A stretch of DNA of 64,000 nucleotides from positions 1,612,001 to 1,676,000 of the forward strand of contig NZ_CP101988.1 of the NCBI RefSeq assembly GCF_024508335.1. Reading direction: 5' to 3'. This DNA comes from Cellulomonas chengniuliangii. GTDB taxonomy: Bacteria > Actinomycetota > Actinomycetes > Actinomycetales > Cellulomonadaceae. Position 1 is the first letter of the stretch, and the number at the start of each line of letters is the position of its first letter. Shown here piece after piece: positions 1-8,465 of the stretch. The translations under genes and the position numbers were made by a program. The notes beneath the pieces were generated by a model, which was not told where the DNA came from, ran no database searches, and worked only from the letters and a program-made list of their open reading frames with translations.

Positions 1-491
1 TCGCGCGCGTACAGCCGGGATGCCGGGTCGCGCACCGAGCAGAGCAGGCGCATTGGCGCCGGGCTATCCGCCTGGGCCCTGGCCCGCACCATGGACATCA
101 GCGGCGCGAGCCCGACCCCGCCGGCGATGAGCTGCACCGGTCCGGGCTCCTCCGGGCGCCACACGAACCAGCCGCCCAGCGGCCCTCGCACCTCCACCTG
201 GTCACCCTCGGCCATCGGCCCCGCGAGGTAGCCCGAGACCTCGCCGCCGGGCACCCGTGCCACGGCCAGTTCCAGCCGCCGGGGCGTCGGGGCGCTCGCG
301 ATCGAGTAGGACCGGGTGGAGGTGTACCCGTCGGGGGCCGTGAGGCGCACGTCCACGTGCTGGCCCGGCACGTGCCCGTCCCAGCCGTCCACGTCGAGGG
401 TCACCCGGCGTGTGGTCGGCGTCTCCTCCGCGAGGTCGCTGACGGTCGCCTCGAGCCAGGTCAGTCGCCCCAGTACCGCTGCTCCCGCCAT
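1..491 (-). CDS. Ferredoxin reductase-like FAD/NAD(P)-binding oxidoreductase (C-terminus beyond window)
   Basis: Reading leftwards from ATG at 491 the protein starts MAGAAVLGRLTWLEATV and shows the FAD-binding barrel of the ferredoxin-NADP+ reductase family: RSYSIASAP at about residues 60-68 is the RxYS flavin-binding motif, and LIAGGVGLAPLMSM at about 121-134 begins the NAD(P)-binding half. The coding frame is still open at base 1, so roughly the last third is missing. The start lies inside the last 31 bases of the upstream molybdopterin oxidoreductase gene, so the two are almost certainly co-transcribed and translationally coupled. By context it should pass electrons between a pyridine nucleotide and the molybdenum enzyme; that pairing is inference. 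Confidence 0.8.
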   Translation of the reverse strand, partial: MAGAAVLGRLTWLEATVSDLAEETPTTRRVTLDVDGWDGHVPGQHVDVRLTAPDGYTSTRSYSIASAPTPRRLELAVARVPGGEVSGYLAGPMAEGDQVEVRGPLGGWFVWRPEEPGPVQLIAGGVGLAPLMSMVRARAQADSPAPMRLLCSVRDPASRLYAR

Positions 492-1060
492 GGGTCCCCC
501 TCGTTGTGATAACCGGCCGTCTCCCAGAACCCGGGCTCGTCGCCCACGGTGAGCGTGAGGCCGCGCAGCCACTTGGCGCTCTTCCACAGGTAGAGGTGGG
601 GCACCAGGAGTCGCGCGGGGCCGCCGTGCTCGGGCGGGAGGGGCTCGCCGTCGTAGGCGTGGACCACCCACGCCTGGCCGTCCAGTAGGTCATCGAGGGG
701 GAGGTTGGTGGTGTATCCGCCGTAGGAGTGGGCGACGACGTGCTCGGCCGCCGTCTCCACGTCGGCCAGGAGCACGTCGACCGCCACGCCGCGCCACGCG
801 GTGCCGAGCTTGGACCACCGGGTCACGCAGTGCAGGTCGACCACGATGTCCTGCTGGGGGAGGGCCTGGAACGCCTGCCAGTCCCACGCGACCTGGGCGC
901 CGGTCTCGTCGGCGACCGTCAGCGTCCAGTCCTTCTCGCTGACGGCGGGAGTCGGCCCTGCGGACAGCACGGGGAAATCCCGCGTGAGGTACTGGCCCGG
1001 AGGCAGGTCCGGGGCGAGCTCGCGAGCCTGGCCGGTGAAGCCTCGGGAGATCGGCGCCAT
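461..1060 (-). CDS. Sulfite oxidase-like molybdopterin-dependent oxidoreductase
   Basis: This 199-residue protein matches the molybdopterin-binding core of the sulfite oxidase/MsrP (YedY) family. LHCVTRWSK at about residues 76-84 holds the cysteine expected to bind molybdenum; DLLLDGQAWVVHAYDGEPL and the GGPARLLVPHLYLWKSAKW stretch are typical of the fold. No signal peptide or twin-arginine motif is visible, unlike periplasmic MsrP, so it is probably cytoplasmic. Length fits the short stand-alone family rather than full sulfite oxidase with its heme and dimerisation domains. It overlaps the flavin reductase gene downstream, which may replace the heme partner of other members. Substrate unknown. 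Confidence 0.85.
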   Translation of the reverse strand: MAPISRGFTGQARELAPDLPPGQYLTRDFPVLSAGPTPAVSEKDWTLTVADETGAQVAWDWQAFQALPQQDIVVDLHCVTRWSKLGTAWRGVAVDVLLADVETAAEHVVAHSYGGYTTNLPLDDLLDGQAWVVHAYDGEPLPPEHGGPARLLVPHLYLWKSAKWLRGLTLTVGDEPGFWETAGYHNEGDPWREQRYWGD

Positions 1061-1175
1061 GTCGGTGTCCTGCCTGCAGAGGGGCCGGACGTCCCTGGCC
1101 GCCGAGAAGTCACGCGGCGGGCGAGATGTCCCTGTCTATCCCGATTCTGCGGCCGTCGGGCGAGGCCGACAAGGG

Positions 1176-1742
1176 CTAGGCGCCCCAGCGGTCGGCGTCG
1201 GCCACCTGGAGCGTGGCCCAAGGACTGATCTGGCCCGGTGTCTGGGCCAGGCGGCGGAACTCCTCGAACGTCGCCCACCGGTGCTCCTCCACCTCCGTGG
1301 GATCGGGCGTGACCTGGGCTCCGACCGGGACGACCGCGGCGTACACCGGGCAGATCTCGTTCTCCACGACGCCGTTGTCCATCACGGCCCGGTAGCGGAA
1401 CTCCGGGATGACGGGACGCAGATCGTCGACATGGGTGATGCCGAGCTCGTCGCGCAGCCGCCGGGCGATGGCGTCCTCGATCGACTCCCCGGGAGCCGGG
1501 TGGCCGCAGCAGCTGTTGGTCCACACCCCGGGGAACGTCGGCTTGTCGACGGCCCGGCGCGTCATCAGCAGCAGCCCGTCCGTGTCGAAGACGTAGCACG
1601 AGAAGGCCAGGTGCAAAGGCGTGGAGTCGGTGTGCACCGTGGCCTTGGGCGCCGAGCCGATCGGCTGGCCCGCCTCGTCGAGCAGCACCACGAGCTCGGG
1701 CTCCGAAGGCGCGGGGGAGGGGCGGTCGACGCTGGTCACCAT
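1176..1742 (-). CDS. idi: Isopentenyl-diphosphate delta-isomerase, type 1
   Basis: The 188-residue protein interconverts isopentenyl and dimethylallyl diphosphate, the entry step to isoprenoids. It has the Nudix-like fold of type 1 IDI: TNSCCGHP at 76-82 contains the catalytic cysteine (Cys79 by alignment with NSVCGHP of E. coli), and VENEICPVYAAV and VEEHRWATFEEF supply the acidic metal-binding residues. Start is ATG 1742 (MVTSVDRP); a GTG at the next codon is possible. It lies 115 bases upstream of the molybdopterin oxidoreductase on the same strand, with no evident functional link. Confidence 0.93.
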   Translation of the reverse strand: MVTSVDRPSPAPSEPELVVLLDEAGQPIGSAPKATVHTDSTPLHLAFSCYVFDTDGLLLMTRRAVDKPTFPGVWTNSCCGHPAPGESIEDAIARRLRDELGITHVDDLRPVIPEFRYRAVMDNGVVENEICPVYAAVVPVGAQVTPDPTEVEEHRWATFEEFRRLAQTPGQISPWATLQVADADRWGA

Positions 1743-1866
1743 GCCCCGACCATGCCACGGGAACGTGGGAGGTGTCGCGTCCGCCCGCCCGGCGCGCTCT
1801 GGCCGCCCTGCCCCGGTGGCGTCCGCGCCTCCCCGGTGCTCGCGCTCCGGCGTCGGGCGGTGCAGC

Positions 1867-2844
1867 ATGCCGGGTATGGAGCCGTGCGGCCGCCGACCCG
1901 CCTCCCGGGTGGCCGCCGCCCTCGCGCTGGTGGGTCTCGCCGCCGGGCTGGCGGCATGCGAGGGGCCGTCATCCCCGCCGCCGGCCGCGGCCTCGCCGTC
2001 GGCGTCCCCGTCGCAGGGCGTGGACGCCACGCCCGTGCCGCTGCCGCCCGGGGTCTCCGTGGAGGTCGGCCAGGCGCGCGTGGAGTGGGGCGACCGGATC
2101 GTGCGGGTGGTCGTGGCCAACGAGTCCGCGGTCGACGTCGTCGTGGCGGCCGCGCAGATCACCGGTCCGCGGTGGGCGACGCCCGCGCGCTCGCTGGGCT
2201 CGGCGACCGCGGCGCCAGGCGGGTCCGCGACCGTGCGGCTGCTGCTCGGCGCCCCCCGGTGCGAGCAGCCGGAAGAAGCCGACGTCCTCACCCTCGAGCT
2301 CGACGACAGCGCCAGCCCGGGGTCGGCTCCGCGGGCGGTGCTGGCCCACGGCATCGACGCCTCGGCCGATCCTGACGACGTGCTCACGCGCCGGTGGGCC
2401 GAGGAGTGCGCAGCGGAGGCGGTGGCCACAGGGGCCCGGCTCTCCTGGTCGCCCAGGCTCGAGGTCGTCGAGGTCGTCGAGGTCGTCGAGGGCGTGGAGG
2501 GCGCCCGGGCGCGCCTGACGCTGTGGCTAGACCCGGTGCCAGGAGGGCCCCTCGTCGAGGTCCAGGCGATCGACGGCACCACGCTGCTCTCACCCGTCGG
2601 TGGGCCGCAGTGGGCTCTGGGCCTGTCCAGCGCGGCCGGCGGGCCCGTCGCGGCGACGCTCGAGGCGACACCCGCCCGGTGCGACCCGCACGCCGTGGCC
2701 GAGGACAAGCGCGGCGCGCAGATGCCGGTGCGCGCCACGGTCGACGGGGTGGCGCAGCCGGTGTTCTACCTGCCGTTGCCCGAGGCCGCCCGTGAGGCGC
2801 TCCACGCGTTCCTCGGGCAGGCGTGCGGGTGGCCGGCCGGCTGA
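1867..2844 (+). CDS. Putative secreted lipoprotein of unknown function
   Basis: The protein begins MPGMEPCGRRPASRVAAALA, followed by a hydrophobic segment ending in LAAGLAAC, a good lipobox, then a Ser/Pro/Ala-rich linker (PSSPPPAAASPSASPSQ). It is therefore predicted to be lipid-anchored outside the membrane. The remaining roughly 270 residues have an alternating beta-strand look and six or so scattered cysteines but match no family I recognise. A run of EVV repeats (about residues 199-212) comes from a 9-base tandem repeat. ATG 1867 and ATG 1876 are both possible starts; neither has a clear ribosome site. It is divergent from idi and reads towards hrpB, 63 bases downstream. Confidence 0.7.
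   Translation: MPGMEPCGRRPASRVAAALALVGLAAGLAACEGPSSPPPAAASPSASPSQGVDATPVPLPPGVSVEVGQARVEWGDRIVRVVVANESAVDVVVAAAQITGPRWATPARSLGSATAAPGGSATVRLLLGAPRCEQPEEADVLTLELDDSASPGSAPRAVLAHGIDASADPDDVLTRRWAEECAAEAVATGARLSWSPRLEVVEVVEVVEGVEGARARLTLWLDPVPGGPLVEVQAIDGTTLLSPVGGPQWALGLSSAAGGPVAATLEATPARCDPHAVAEDKRGAQMPVRATVDGVAQPVFYLPLPEAAREALHAFLGQACGWPAG
2461..2490 (+). repeat. 9-bp tandem repeat inside the lipoprotein gene
   Basis: The unit GAGGTCGTC occurs three times exactly (2461-2487), followed by a degenerate fourth copy. It encodes E-V-V repeats in the lipoprotein. It keeps the reading frame, so copy-number change would only lengthen or shorten the protein. Confidence 0.85.
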
Positions 2845-2907
2845 CCCGCGGGCCGAGCCCGGCGCGCGGCGTGCCGGGCTCCCCGTCGGGCGGGGCAGAC
2901 TTCCCCT

Positions 2908-5427
2908 GTGCACCACGACCCCCTCGCACGGCTGCTCGCCGATCCGCCAGACCTCCCGGTGGTCGCCTGCCTGCCCGCCCTGCTGGGCGCCGTGCGCGAT
3001 CGCGGCCTCGCCGTGGTCCAGGCGCCGCCCGGCACAGGGAAGACGACGCTGGCGCCGCTCGCCCTGGCGGCGGCGGTCGACGGCCGCGTCGTGGTCACCC
3101 AGCCCCGGCGCCTCGCCGTGCGGGCGGCGGCGCGCAGGCTCGCGAGCCTGCTCGGGGAGCCGGTCGGGGAGACTGTCGGGTACGCGGTGCGCGGCGAGCG
3201 CCGCTCCGGCCCCAGCACCCGGGTCGAGGTGGTGACGACCGGGGTGCTGCTGCGCCGCCTGCAGCACGACCCCGAGCTGGCGGGCGTCGGGGCAGTGGTC
3301 CTCGACGAGTGCCACGAGCGCAGCCTCGACGCGGACCTGGCCCAGGCGCTGCTGGTGGACGTCCGCGCGCACCTGCGCGAGGACCTGGTGCTCGTCGCCA
3401 TGTCCGCGACCGTCGAGGCGGTCCGGACGGCGGAGGCGATCGCCGACGGGGCCCCGGCCCCCGTGGTGGAGGCGAGCGGGTCGCTGCACCCGGTGGACGA
3501 GCTGTGGCGCCCGCCGCCACCGCGGGTCAGGCGGACCGACGATCGTGGCGTCACCCCGGCCTTCCTCGACCACGTCGCGGCGTGCGTGCGCGACGCGTTG
3601 GCCGAGCGGGACGGCGACGTGCTCGTCTTCGTGCCCGGCGCCGGTGAGGTGAACGGGGTCGCCAGGCGGCTGGCCGGCGTCGACGCCGACGTGCGCCCGC
3701 TGCACGGCAGGCTCCCGCACCGGGAGCAGGACCTGGCGCTGGCGCCCGGCGGACGCCGGCGCGTGGTGGTGTCGACCGCGGTGGCGGAGTCGTCGCTGAC
3801 CGTGCCGGGCGTGCGCGTGGTGGTCGACGCCGGGCTCGCGCGCCAACCCCGGATGGACCATCGCCGAGGGCTGGCGGGGCTGGTCACCGTCAACGTGAGC
3901 CGGGCCGGGGCCCGCCAACGGGCGGGGCGCGCCGGGCGCGAGGGCCCGGGGGCCGTGTACCGGTGCTGGTCGCAGGCCGAGCAGTCCCAGCTGGCAGAGC
4001 ATCCCGAGCCCGAGGTCATGACGGCCGACCTCACGGGCTTCGCGCTCGAGCTGGCGTGCTGGGGGAGCCCCGACGGCGCCGGCCTGGCGTTGATGGACGC
4101 GCCTCCGCCGGCCGCGATGGCCTCGGCGCGGGAGGCCCTCGAGGCCCTCGGCGCCGTCGGCCCCGACGGAGCGGTCACCGCGCGAGGACGGGCCATCTCC
4201 CGGATCGGCGCCGACCCGAGGCTGGCACGGGCGCTGATCGACGCCTCCGGGCTGGTGGGGCCCAGGCGTGCCGCCGAGGTCGTCGCGATGCTGTCGGTCG
4301 ACGTCCGGGCGCCCGGCGGCGACCTGGTGGCGGCTCTGCGGTCGCTGCGCCGCGGCGGGCCCGAGGCGTCGTCCACGGGATGGGCCGAGGAGGTCCGCAG
4401 GCTGCAGCGCGCCCTCGGCCCGGGCGGCGGGTCCTCTCCCTCACGGGACCTGACGGACGACCTCGCCACCGGGCTCGTCGTCGCCCTCGCGCACCCGGAG
4501 CGGGTCGCCAGGCTGCGGCCGGGAGGGTCGTCCTACCTCATGGCGTCGGGCACCGGCGCAGCGCTGCCCGCGGAGCACTCGCCGCTGCGCGGCCTCGGAT
4601 GGCTCGCGGTGGCGGACGCCGATCGCGGGGCTGGCCGGCGCGACGCCACGATCCGCTCGGCAGCCCCCCTCGACGAGGACCTGGCCACCGAGGCAGCCGC
4701 GGCGCTCTGGCACGAGGACGAGTCCGTCGCCTGGGCGGACGGGCAGGTCGTCGCTCGGCGGACGGTGTCCCTCGGCGCCATCGAGCTGAGCTCGGCGCGC
4801 CTCCCGGACCCGCCGCGGGCGCTCGTCGCCGCGGCGGTGGGCGACGGGCTCGACCGGGAGGGCTTGGCGATGCTGCCGTGGAGAGAGGGCGCGGTCGAGC
4901 TGCGCCAGCGGCTGGCGTTCCTGCGATCCACGCTCGGCGACCCGTGGCCCGACGTCGGCGACACCGCCCTGCTCGAGGACGTGGACCGCTGGCTCGGCCC
5001 GGACCTGGCGCGTGTGCGGGGCGCCCGCGACCTGCAGCGGATCGACATGCGCGCCGCGCTGCGCCGGTTGCTGCCCTGGCCGGAGGCCGCCCGACTCGAC
5101 GAGCTCGCCCCGGAGCGGCTGGAGGTCCCCAGCGGGTCGCATGTCCGCCTCGACTACAGCGGCGACCAGCCGGTGCTGGCGGTGCGGCTGCAGGAGGTGT
5201 TCGGGTGGCGCCAGACCCCGCGCATCGCCGGCGGGCGGGCCCCGGTCCTCCTGCACCTCCTCTCCCCGGCGCGCCGCCCAGCAGCCGTCACCGCCGACCT
5301 GGAGTCGTTCTGGGCCACTGGCTACCCCCAGGTGCGCGCCGAGCTGCGGGGGCGCTACCCCAAGCACGCGTGGCCGGCCGACCCGTGGACGGCCGAGCCA
5401 GCGCGCGGGGTGCGCCGCGATCGGTGA
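2908..5427 (+). CDS. hrpB: ATP-dependent RNA helicase HrpB
   Basis: The 839-residue DEAH-type helicase starts at GTG 2908. Walker A APPGTGKTT lies at 39-47, the DECH box (Walker B) at 133-136, motif III SAT at 166-168, and the C-terminal QRAGRAGREGPGAVYRCWS (motif VI) near 332-350. It then has the helicase-associated HA2 region and the HrpB-specific C-terminal domain (LDEDLATEAAAALWHEDESV onwards). The size matches bacterial HrpB (about 800-850). It has no operon partner: the upstream lipoprotein is separated by 63 bases and the next gene is convergent. Confidence 0.94.
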   Translation: MHHDPLARLLADPPDLPVVACLPALLGAVRDRGLAVVQAPPGTGKTTLAPLALAAAVDGRVVVTQPRRLAVRAAARRLASLLGEPVGETVGYAVRGERRSGPSTRVEVVTTGVLLRRLQHDPELAGVGAVVLDECHERSLDADLAQALLVDVRAHLREDLVLVAMSATVEAVRTAEAIADGAPAPVVEASGSLHPVDELWRPPPPRVRRTDDRGVTPAFLDHVAACVRDALAERDGDVLVFVPGAGEVNGVARRLAGVDADVRPLHGRLPHREQDLALAPGGRRRVVVSTAVAESSLTVPGVRVVVDAGLARQPRMDHRRGLAGLVTVNVSRAGARQRAGRAGREGPGAVYRCWSQAEQSQLAEHPEPEVMTADLTGFALELACWGSPDGAGLALMDAPPPAAMASAREALEALGAVGPDGAVTARGRAISRIGADPRLARALIDASGLVGPRRAAEVVAMLSVDVRAPGGDLVAALRSLRRGGPEASSTGWAEEVRRLQRALGPGGGSSPSRDLTDDLATGLVVALAHPERVARLRPGGSSYLMASGTGAALPAEHSPLRGLGWLAVADADRGAGRRDATIRSAAPLDEDLATEAAAALWHEDESVAWADGQVVARRTVSLGAIELSSARLPDPPRALVAAAVGDGLDREGLAMLPWREGAVELRQRLAFLRSTLGDPWPDVGDTALLEDVDRWLGPDLARVRGARDLQRIDMRAALRRLLPWPEAARLDELAPERLEVPSGSHVRLDYSGDQPVLAVRLQEVFGWRQTPRIAGGRAPVLLHLLSPARRPAAVTADLESFWATGYPQVRAELRGRYPKHAWPADPWTAEPARGVRRDR

Positions 5428-5475
5428 CCTTCCCGCCGTCGGCCCCCAATCGTGGCGGCGGCGGCGGTGCGGGCG

Positions 5476-6372
5476 TCAGCGCTGCGCCGCTGGCCCGCGC
5501 TCCCTCGAGATCAGCACGGTTCCCGAGGCGCGCCGGACCACCTCGTTGCTCACCGAGCCCATCAGCATCCCGCGGAAGCTGCCGAGCCCGCGCGAGCCCA
5601 CCACCACGAGCTGGGGCTCGGGAGCGGCGGACAGCACGGCATGCGCCGGCGCGTCGTCCACCAGGACGACCCGCACCTCGAGGGTGGGCTCCGCGGAGCG
5701 GAGCGCGTCGGCGACCTCGGTCGCCCGCTGATGGGCCGGGTCGTCGGGCGAGGCCTCTGCGCCCGCCACCGGGGGAAGTTGGACCCCGTGCCCGTATGGC
5801 TCGGCGATCGTCGGCCGCGCGTGCACGACGATCAGCGGGACGGACCGCATCACGGCCTCCCGGGCCGCGACCTCGGCAGCCGCGATCGACGCGGACGAGC
5901 CGTCGACGCCCACCACGACGGGCCCGTGGGCGACGCCGTCGGGAACGCCCCGCACTACCGCGACGGGGCACTCGGCGTGCGCCGCCATGTGGCCGGTCAC
6001 GGACCCCAGCGGCAGGCGTGGCGCGCGCCCGCCCCCGCCGATCACGAGCAGCTGCGCCTCGGGGGTGAGCGCGCGCAGCGCCGGCACGGTGGGCCCGTGC
6101 AGGAGGCGCCCCTCGACCTGGAGGTCGGGGTGGCGCTCCCGCGCGGCCCGGACCGCGGAGGCGAGGCTGTCCCTGGCGTCCGCGTCGAGGGGGACGTCGG
6201 CAGACAGGTAGGGGTACCAGCCCCACGCCGTCAGCTCTTGCGGCTCCTGGTACGCGCGGGCCACCAGGACGCCGGCGCCGCGCATGGCGGCCTCGTCCAC
6301 GCCCCAGCGCAGCGTCTCCGCGCTGTGCGGCGAACCGTCGATCGCCACGACCACCGGTGCGGCGGTGTCCAT
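5476..6372 (-). CDS. Universal stress protein with two UspA domains
   Basis: The 298-residue protein is two tandem Usp domains. Domain 1 (about 1-140) carries the ATP-binding signature GGGGRAPRLPLGSVTG; domain 2 (about 150-295) carries GSRGLGSFRGMLMGSVS, both fitting G-2x-G-9x-GS. ATP binding is therefore expected in both halves. ATG 6372 (MDTAAPVVV) was chosen because AGGAGG sits five bases upstream; a longer reading to 6438 adds 22 residues lacking similarity to the family. Such proteins respond to hypoxia and stationary phase in actinobacteria. Convergent with hrpB. Confidence 0.92.
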   Translation of the reverse strand: MDTAAPVVVAIDGSPHSAETLRWGVDEAAMRGAGVLVARAYQEPQELTAWGWYPYLSADVPLDADARDSLASAVRAARERHPDLQVEGRLLHGPTVPALRALTPEAQLLVIGGGGRAPRLPLGSVTGHMAAHAECPVAVVRGVPDGVAHGPVVVGVDGSSASIAAAEVAAREAVMRSVPLIVVHARPTIAEPYGHGVQLPPVAGAEASPDDPAHQRATEVADALRSAEPTLEVRVVLVDDAPAHAVLSAAPEPQLVVVGSRGLGSFRGMLMGSVSNEVVRRASGTVLISRERGPAAQR

Positions 6373-6477
6373 GGGCCCTCCTCTGACGCAGGCTCCGCTG
6401 ACCTGTCCCACGATGCGCCGCGGCGGCCCACGGCGCACGTCGGAGGGGCGGCCAGGGCGTCGCGGCCACCTGGAAGG

Positions 6478-7080
6478 TCAGGCGTGGCGCAGCACGCTCA
6501 CCGCGAAGTCGGCGTCCTCGTGCCACGCGCCCAGCTGCCACGTCGCGAAGCGGTGCTCGACGCGGAGCCCTGCCTCGGCGACGGCGGCGTCGAACACGGG
6601 CAGCGGGAGCCGCGCCGCCTGGTAGCCGACCACCACGAAGCCGTCAGGCGACACGCCGGCCGCCACCCGTCGCAGCGCCGCGGACTCCGTGCCCCGCACC
6701 AGGAAGGGCATCACGTTGCCGGCCAGCACCGCCGCGTCGAAGGGCTCCCCCTCGCCCAGGGCCTCGAGGTCGAGCGTCGCCAGGTCCGCGACGAGCCACC
6801 GCGGGCCGGGGTGGTCCTGCAGCGCCGCGTCGATCAGCAGCGGGTCCACGTCGACGCCCACCACGCGGTGCCCGCGCGCGTGGAGCTCCGCGCCCACCCG
6901 GCCGGGCCCGCAGCCCGCGTCGAGGATGCGGGCGCCGCGGTCCACCATCGCGTCGACGAGGCGGGCCTCGCCCGCGAGGTCCTTCCCGGCAGCGGCCATC
7001 GCGCGGAAGCGCTCGATGTACCACTGGGAGTGCTCAGGGCGGGTGAGTCCGGGCCAACCGGCTCCGTCAGACGTGGGCAT
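6478..7080 (-). CDS. Class I SAM-dependent methyltransferase
   Basis: A 200-residue small-molecule methyltransferase. Motif I is ARILDAGCGPGRVGAEL (about 50-66), the acidic residue closing the second strand is VGVDVDPLLIDAA, and motif IV region is PFDAAVLAGNVMPFL. The N-terminus GLTRPEHSQWYIERFRAMAAAG resembles a family common in actinobacteria with substrates not known. Start is ATG 7080 (MPTSDGAGW). It lies 105 bases upstream of usp on the same strand. Confidence 0.85.
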   Translation of the reverse strand: MPTSDGAGWPGLTRPEHSQWYIERFRAMAAAGKDLAGEARLVDAMVDRGARILDAGCGPGRVGAELHARGHRVVGVDVDPLLIDAALQDHPGPRWLVADLATLDLEALGEGEPFDAAVLAGNVMPFLVRGTESAALRRVAAGVSPDGFVVVGYQAARLPLPVFDAAVAEAGLRVEHRFATWQLGAWHEDADFAVSVLRHA

Positions 7081-7148
7081 GCCCGTAGTCTCCGCCGTCC
7101 GCGGCCCGGCCGCCGGCTCCGACACCCCGGCCAGCGGTTCGACGCCTC

Positions 7149-7361
7149 TTAGCCGCGGTCCCGGTCGCCGATCGCCACGGGGATGAAGAAGGCGAGCGTG
7201 CAGCTCAAGATGCCTGCGCCGAACACCCAGCCGTTCGCGTGGGTGAAGCCGAGCGAGATCAGCCAGAACCCCAGCATCAGGAGACCGAAGCACAGCACGT
7301 ACAGCACCGGGCGGGCCTCGGGCGGCGCCGGTCGGGGGTCGCTGGTGTCGTCGGGAGCCAC
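7149..7361 (-). CDS. Small membrane protein with two predicted transmembrane helices
   Basis: GTG 7361 is preceded by GAAGGAGGGTGAC, a strong ribosome site, so I prefer it to the longer ATG at 7418. The 70-residue product has a short Pro-rich cytoplasmic start (PDDTSDPRPAPPEARP) and two hydrophobic segments, VLYVLCFGLLMLGFWLIS and WVFGAGILSCTLAFFIPV. No function can be given. Confidence 0.7.
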   Translation of the reverse strand: MAPDDTSDPRPAPPEARPVLYVLCFGLLMLGFWLISLGFTHANGWVFGAGILSCTLAFFIPVAIGDRDRG

Positions 7362-7529
7362 GTCACCCTCCTTCGTCGTCGCGGTCGTTCGCGAGCGGTG
7401 GCCGCGCACGTCCAGCATGCACCGGCGCCCTCGGCCCTGCCCGGCGCACGGTCACCGCGCTGGACTGGTCCGAGGCGGGGCGGGCGGCCCAGCGGGCCGT
7501 GTGAGCATGGTGCGGTGGAGGCCGAGGGG

Positions 7530-8429
7530 ATGCTGCTGGAGCTGGCCGAGGCCGTGGACGTGCGGCTGACCCTGGCCCCGCTGTCCCGCGGCCGGTTCGA
7601 CCCGACGTTCCAGCGGACCGCCGACGGCGCCGTGTGGCGCACCACCCGGATGCCCGCAGGCCCCGCCACCTGCCGCATCGCCCAGGTGTCGCCGTGCCAC
7701 GTCCAGGTGGACGCGTGGGGGCCCGGGGCCTCGCAGGCGCTGGCCGCCACCCCCGACCTGCTCGGCGCGCGGGACGACCTGAGCGGTTTCGCGCCCAGGC
7801 ACGAGCTGGTGCGCACGGCCCATCGCCGCCACCCGGGGCTGCGGTTGACGCGCACCGGCCGGGTGCTGGAGGCCCTCGTCCCCGCCGTGCTCGAGCAGCG
7901 CGTGATCCTGCGCACCGCGCACGACGCGTGGCGCTGGCTGCTCGCCCGCCACGGGGAGGAGGCGCCCGGCCCGGCCCCGCAGGGCATGCGGGTGGTCCCC
8001 GATGCCCGGGGGTGGCTAGCGATCCCGTCGTGGGACTTCCACCGCGCGGGTGTGGACCCGCGCCGAGCCCGCACGGTGCGCGAGTGCGCGAGCGTCGCGG
8101 CCCGGCTCGAGGAGGCGTCCGCCCTGGAGCCCGCCCTCGCCCGCGCGCGGCTGCGCCTCGTCCCGGGGGTCGGGGTCTGGACCGCGGCGGAGACTGCCCA
8201 GCGCGCGCTCGGCGACCCTGACGCGGTCTCGGTGGGCGACTACCACCTCGCCGACCACGTGGGCTGGGCGCTCGCAGGCAAGCGGGTCGACGACGAGCGC
8301 ATGCTCGAGCTCCTCGAGCCGTTCCGCCCGCACCGGCAGCGCGTGGTGCGCCTGCTGCTGCTGTCAGGGGCCGCTCACGCCCCGCGGCGCGGACCACGGC
8401 TCGCGGTCCAGGACCACCGCGGCAACTGA
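7530..8429 (+). CDS. HhH-GPD family DNA glycosylase (AlkA-like)
   Basis: A putative base-excision repair glycosylase related to DNA-3-methyladenine glycosylase II. The C-terminal half has the helix-hairpin-helix LVPGVGVWTAAETAQRALGD and then SVGDYHLADHVG, whose aspartate (in GDYHL) is at the position of the catalytic Asp of AlkA. The N-terminal half (LTLAPLSRGRFDPTFQRTADGAVWRTTRMPAG) is the beta domain of this family. ATG 7530 has GGAGG eight bases upstream; GTG 7515, five codons earlier in frame, is an alternative. About 299 residues, as usual. Convergent with ndh. Confidence 0.85.
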   Translation: MLLELAEAVDVRLTLAPLSRGRFDPTFQRTADGAVWRTTRMPAGPATCRIAQVSPCHVQVDAWGPGASQALAATPDLLGARDDLSGFAPRHELVRTAHRRHPGLRLTRTGRVLEALVPAVLEQRVILRTAHDAWRWLLARHGEEAPGPAPQGMRVVPDARGWLAIPSWDFHRAGVDPRRARTVRECASVAARLEEASALEPALARARLRLVPGVGVWTAAETAQRALGDPDAVSVGDYHLADHVGWALAGKRVDDERMLELLEPFRPHRQRVVRLLLLSGAAHAPRRGPRLAVQDHRGN

Positions 8430-8465
8430 GCCGCCGCGCCCGACGGCGTCGTCGCTGGGGCGTCG

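Noticed and set aside
2461-2490. Tandem repeat as a CRISPR-like or origin element
   Set aside because: Units are nine bases without spacers, lie within a coding frame and encode a simple peptide repeat.
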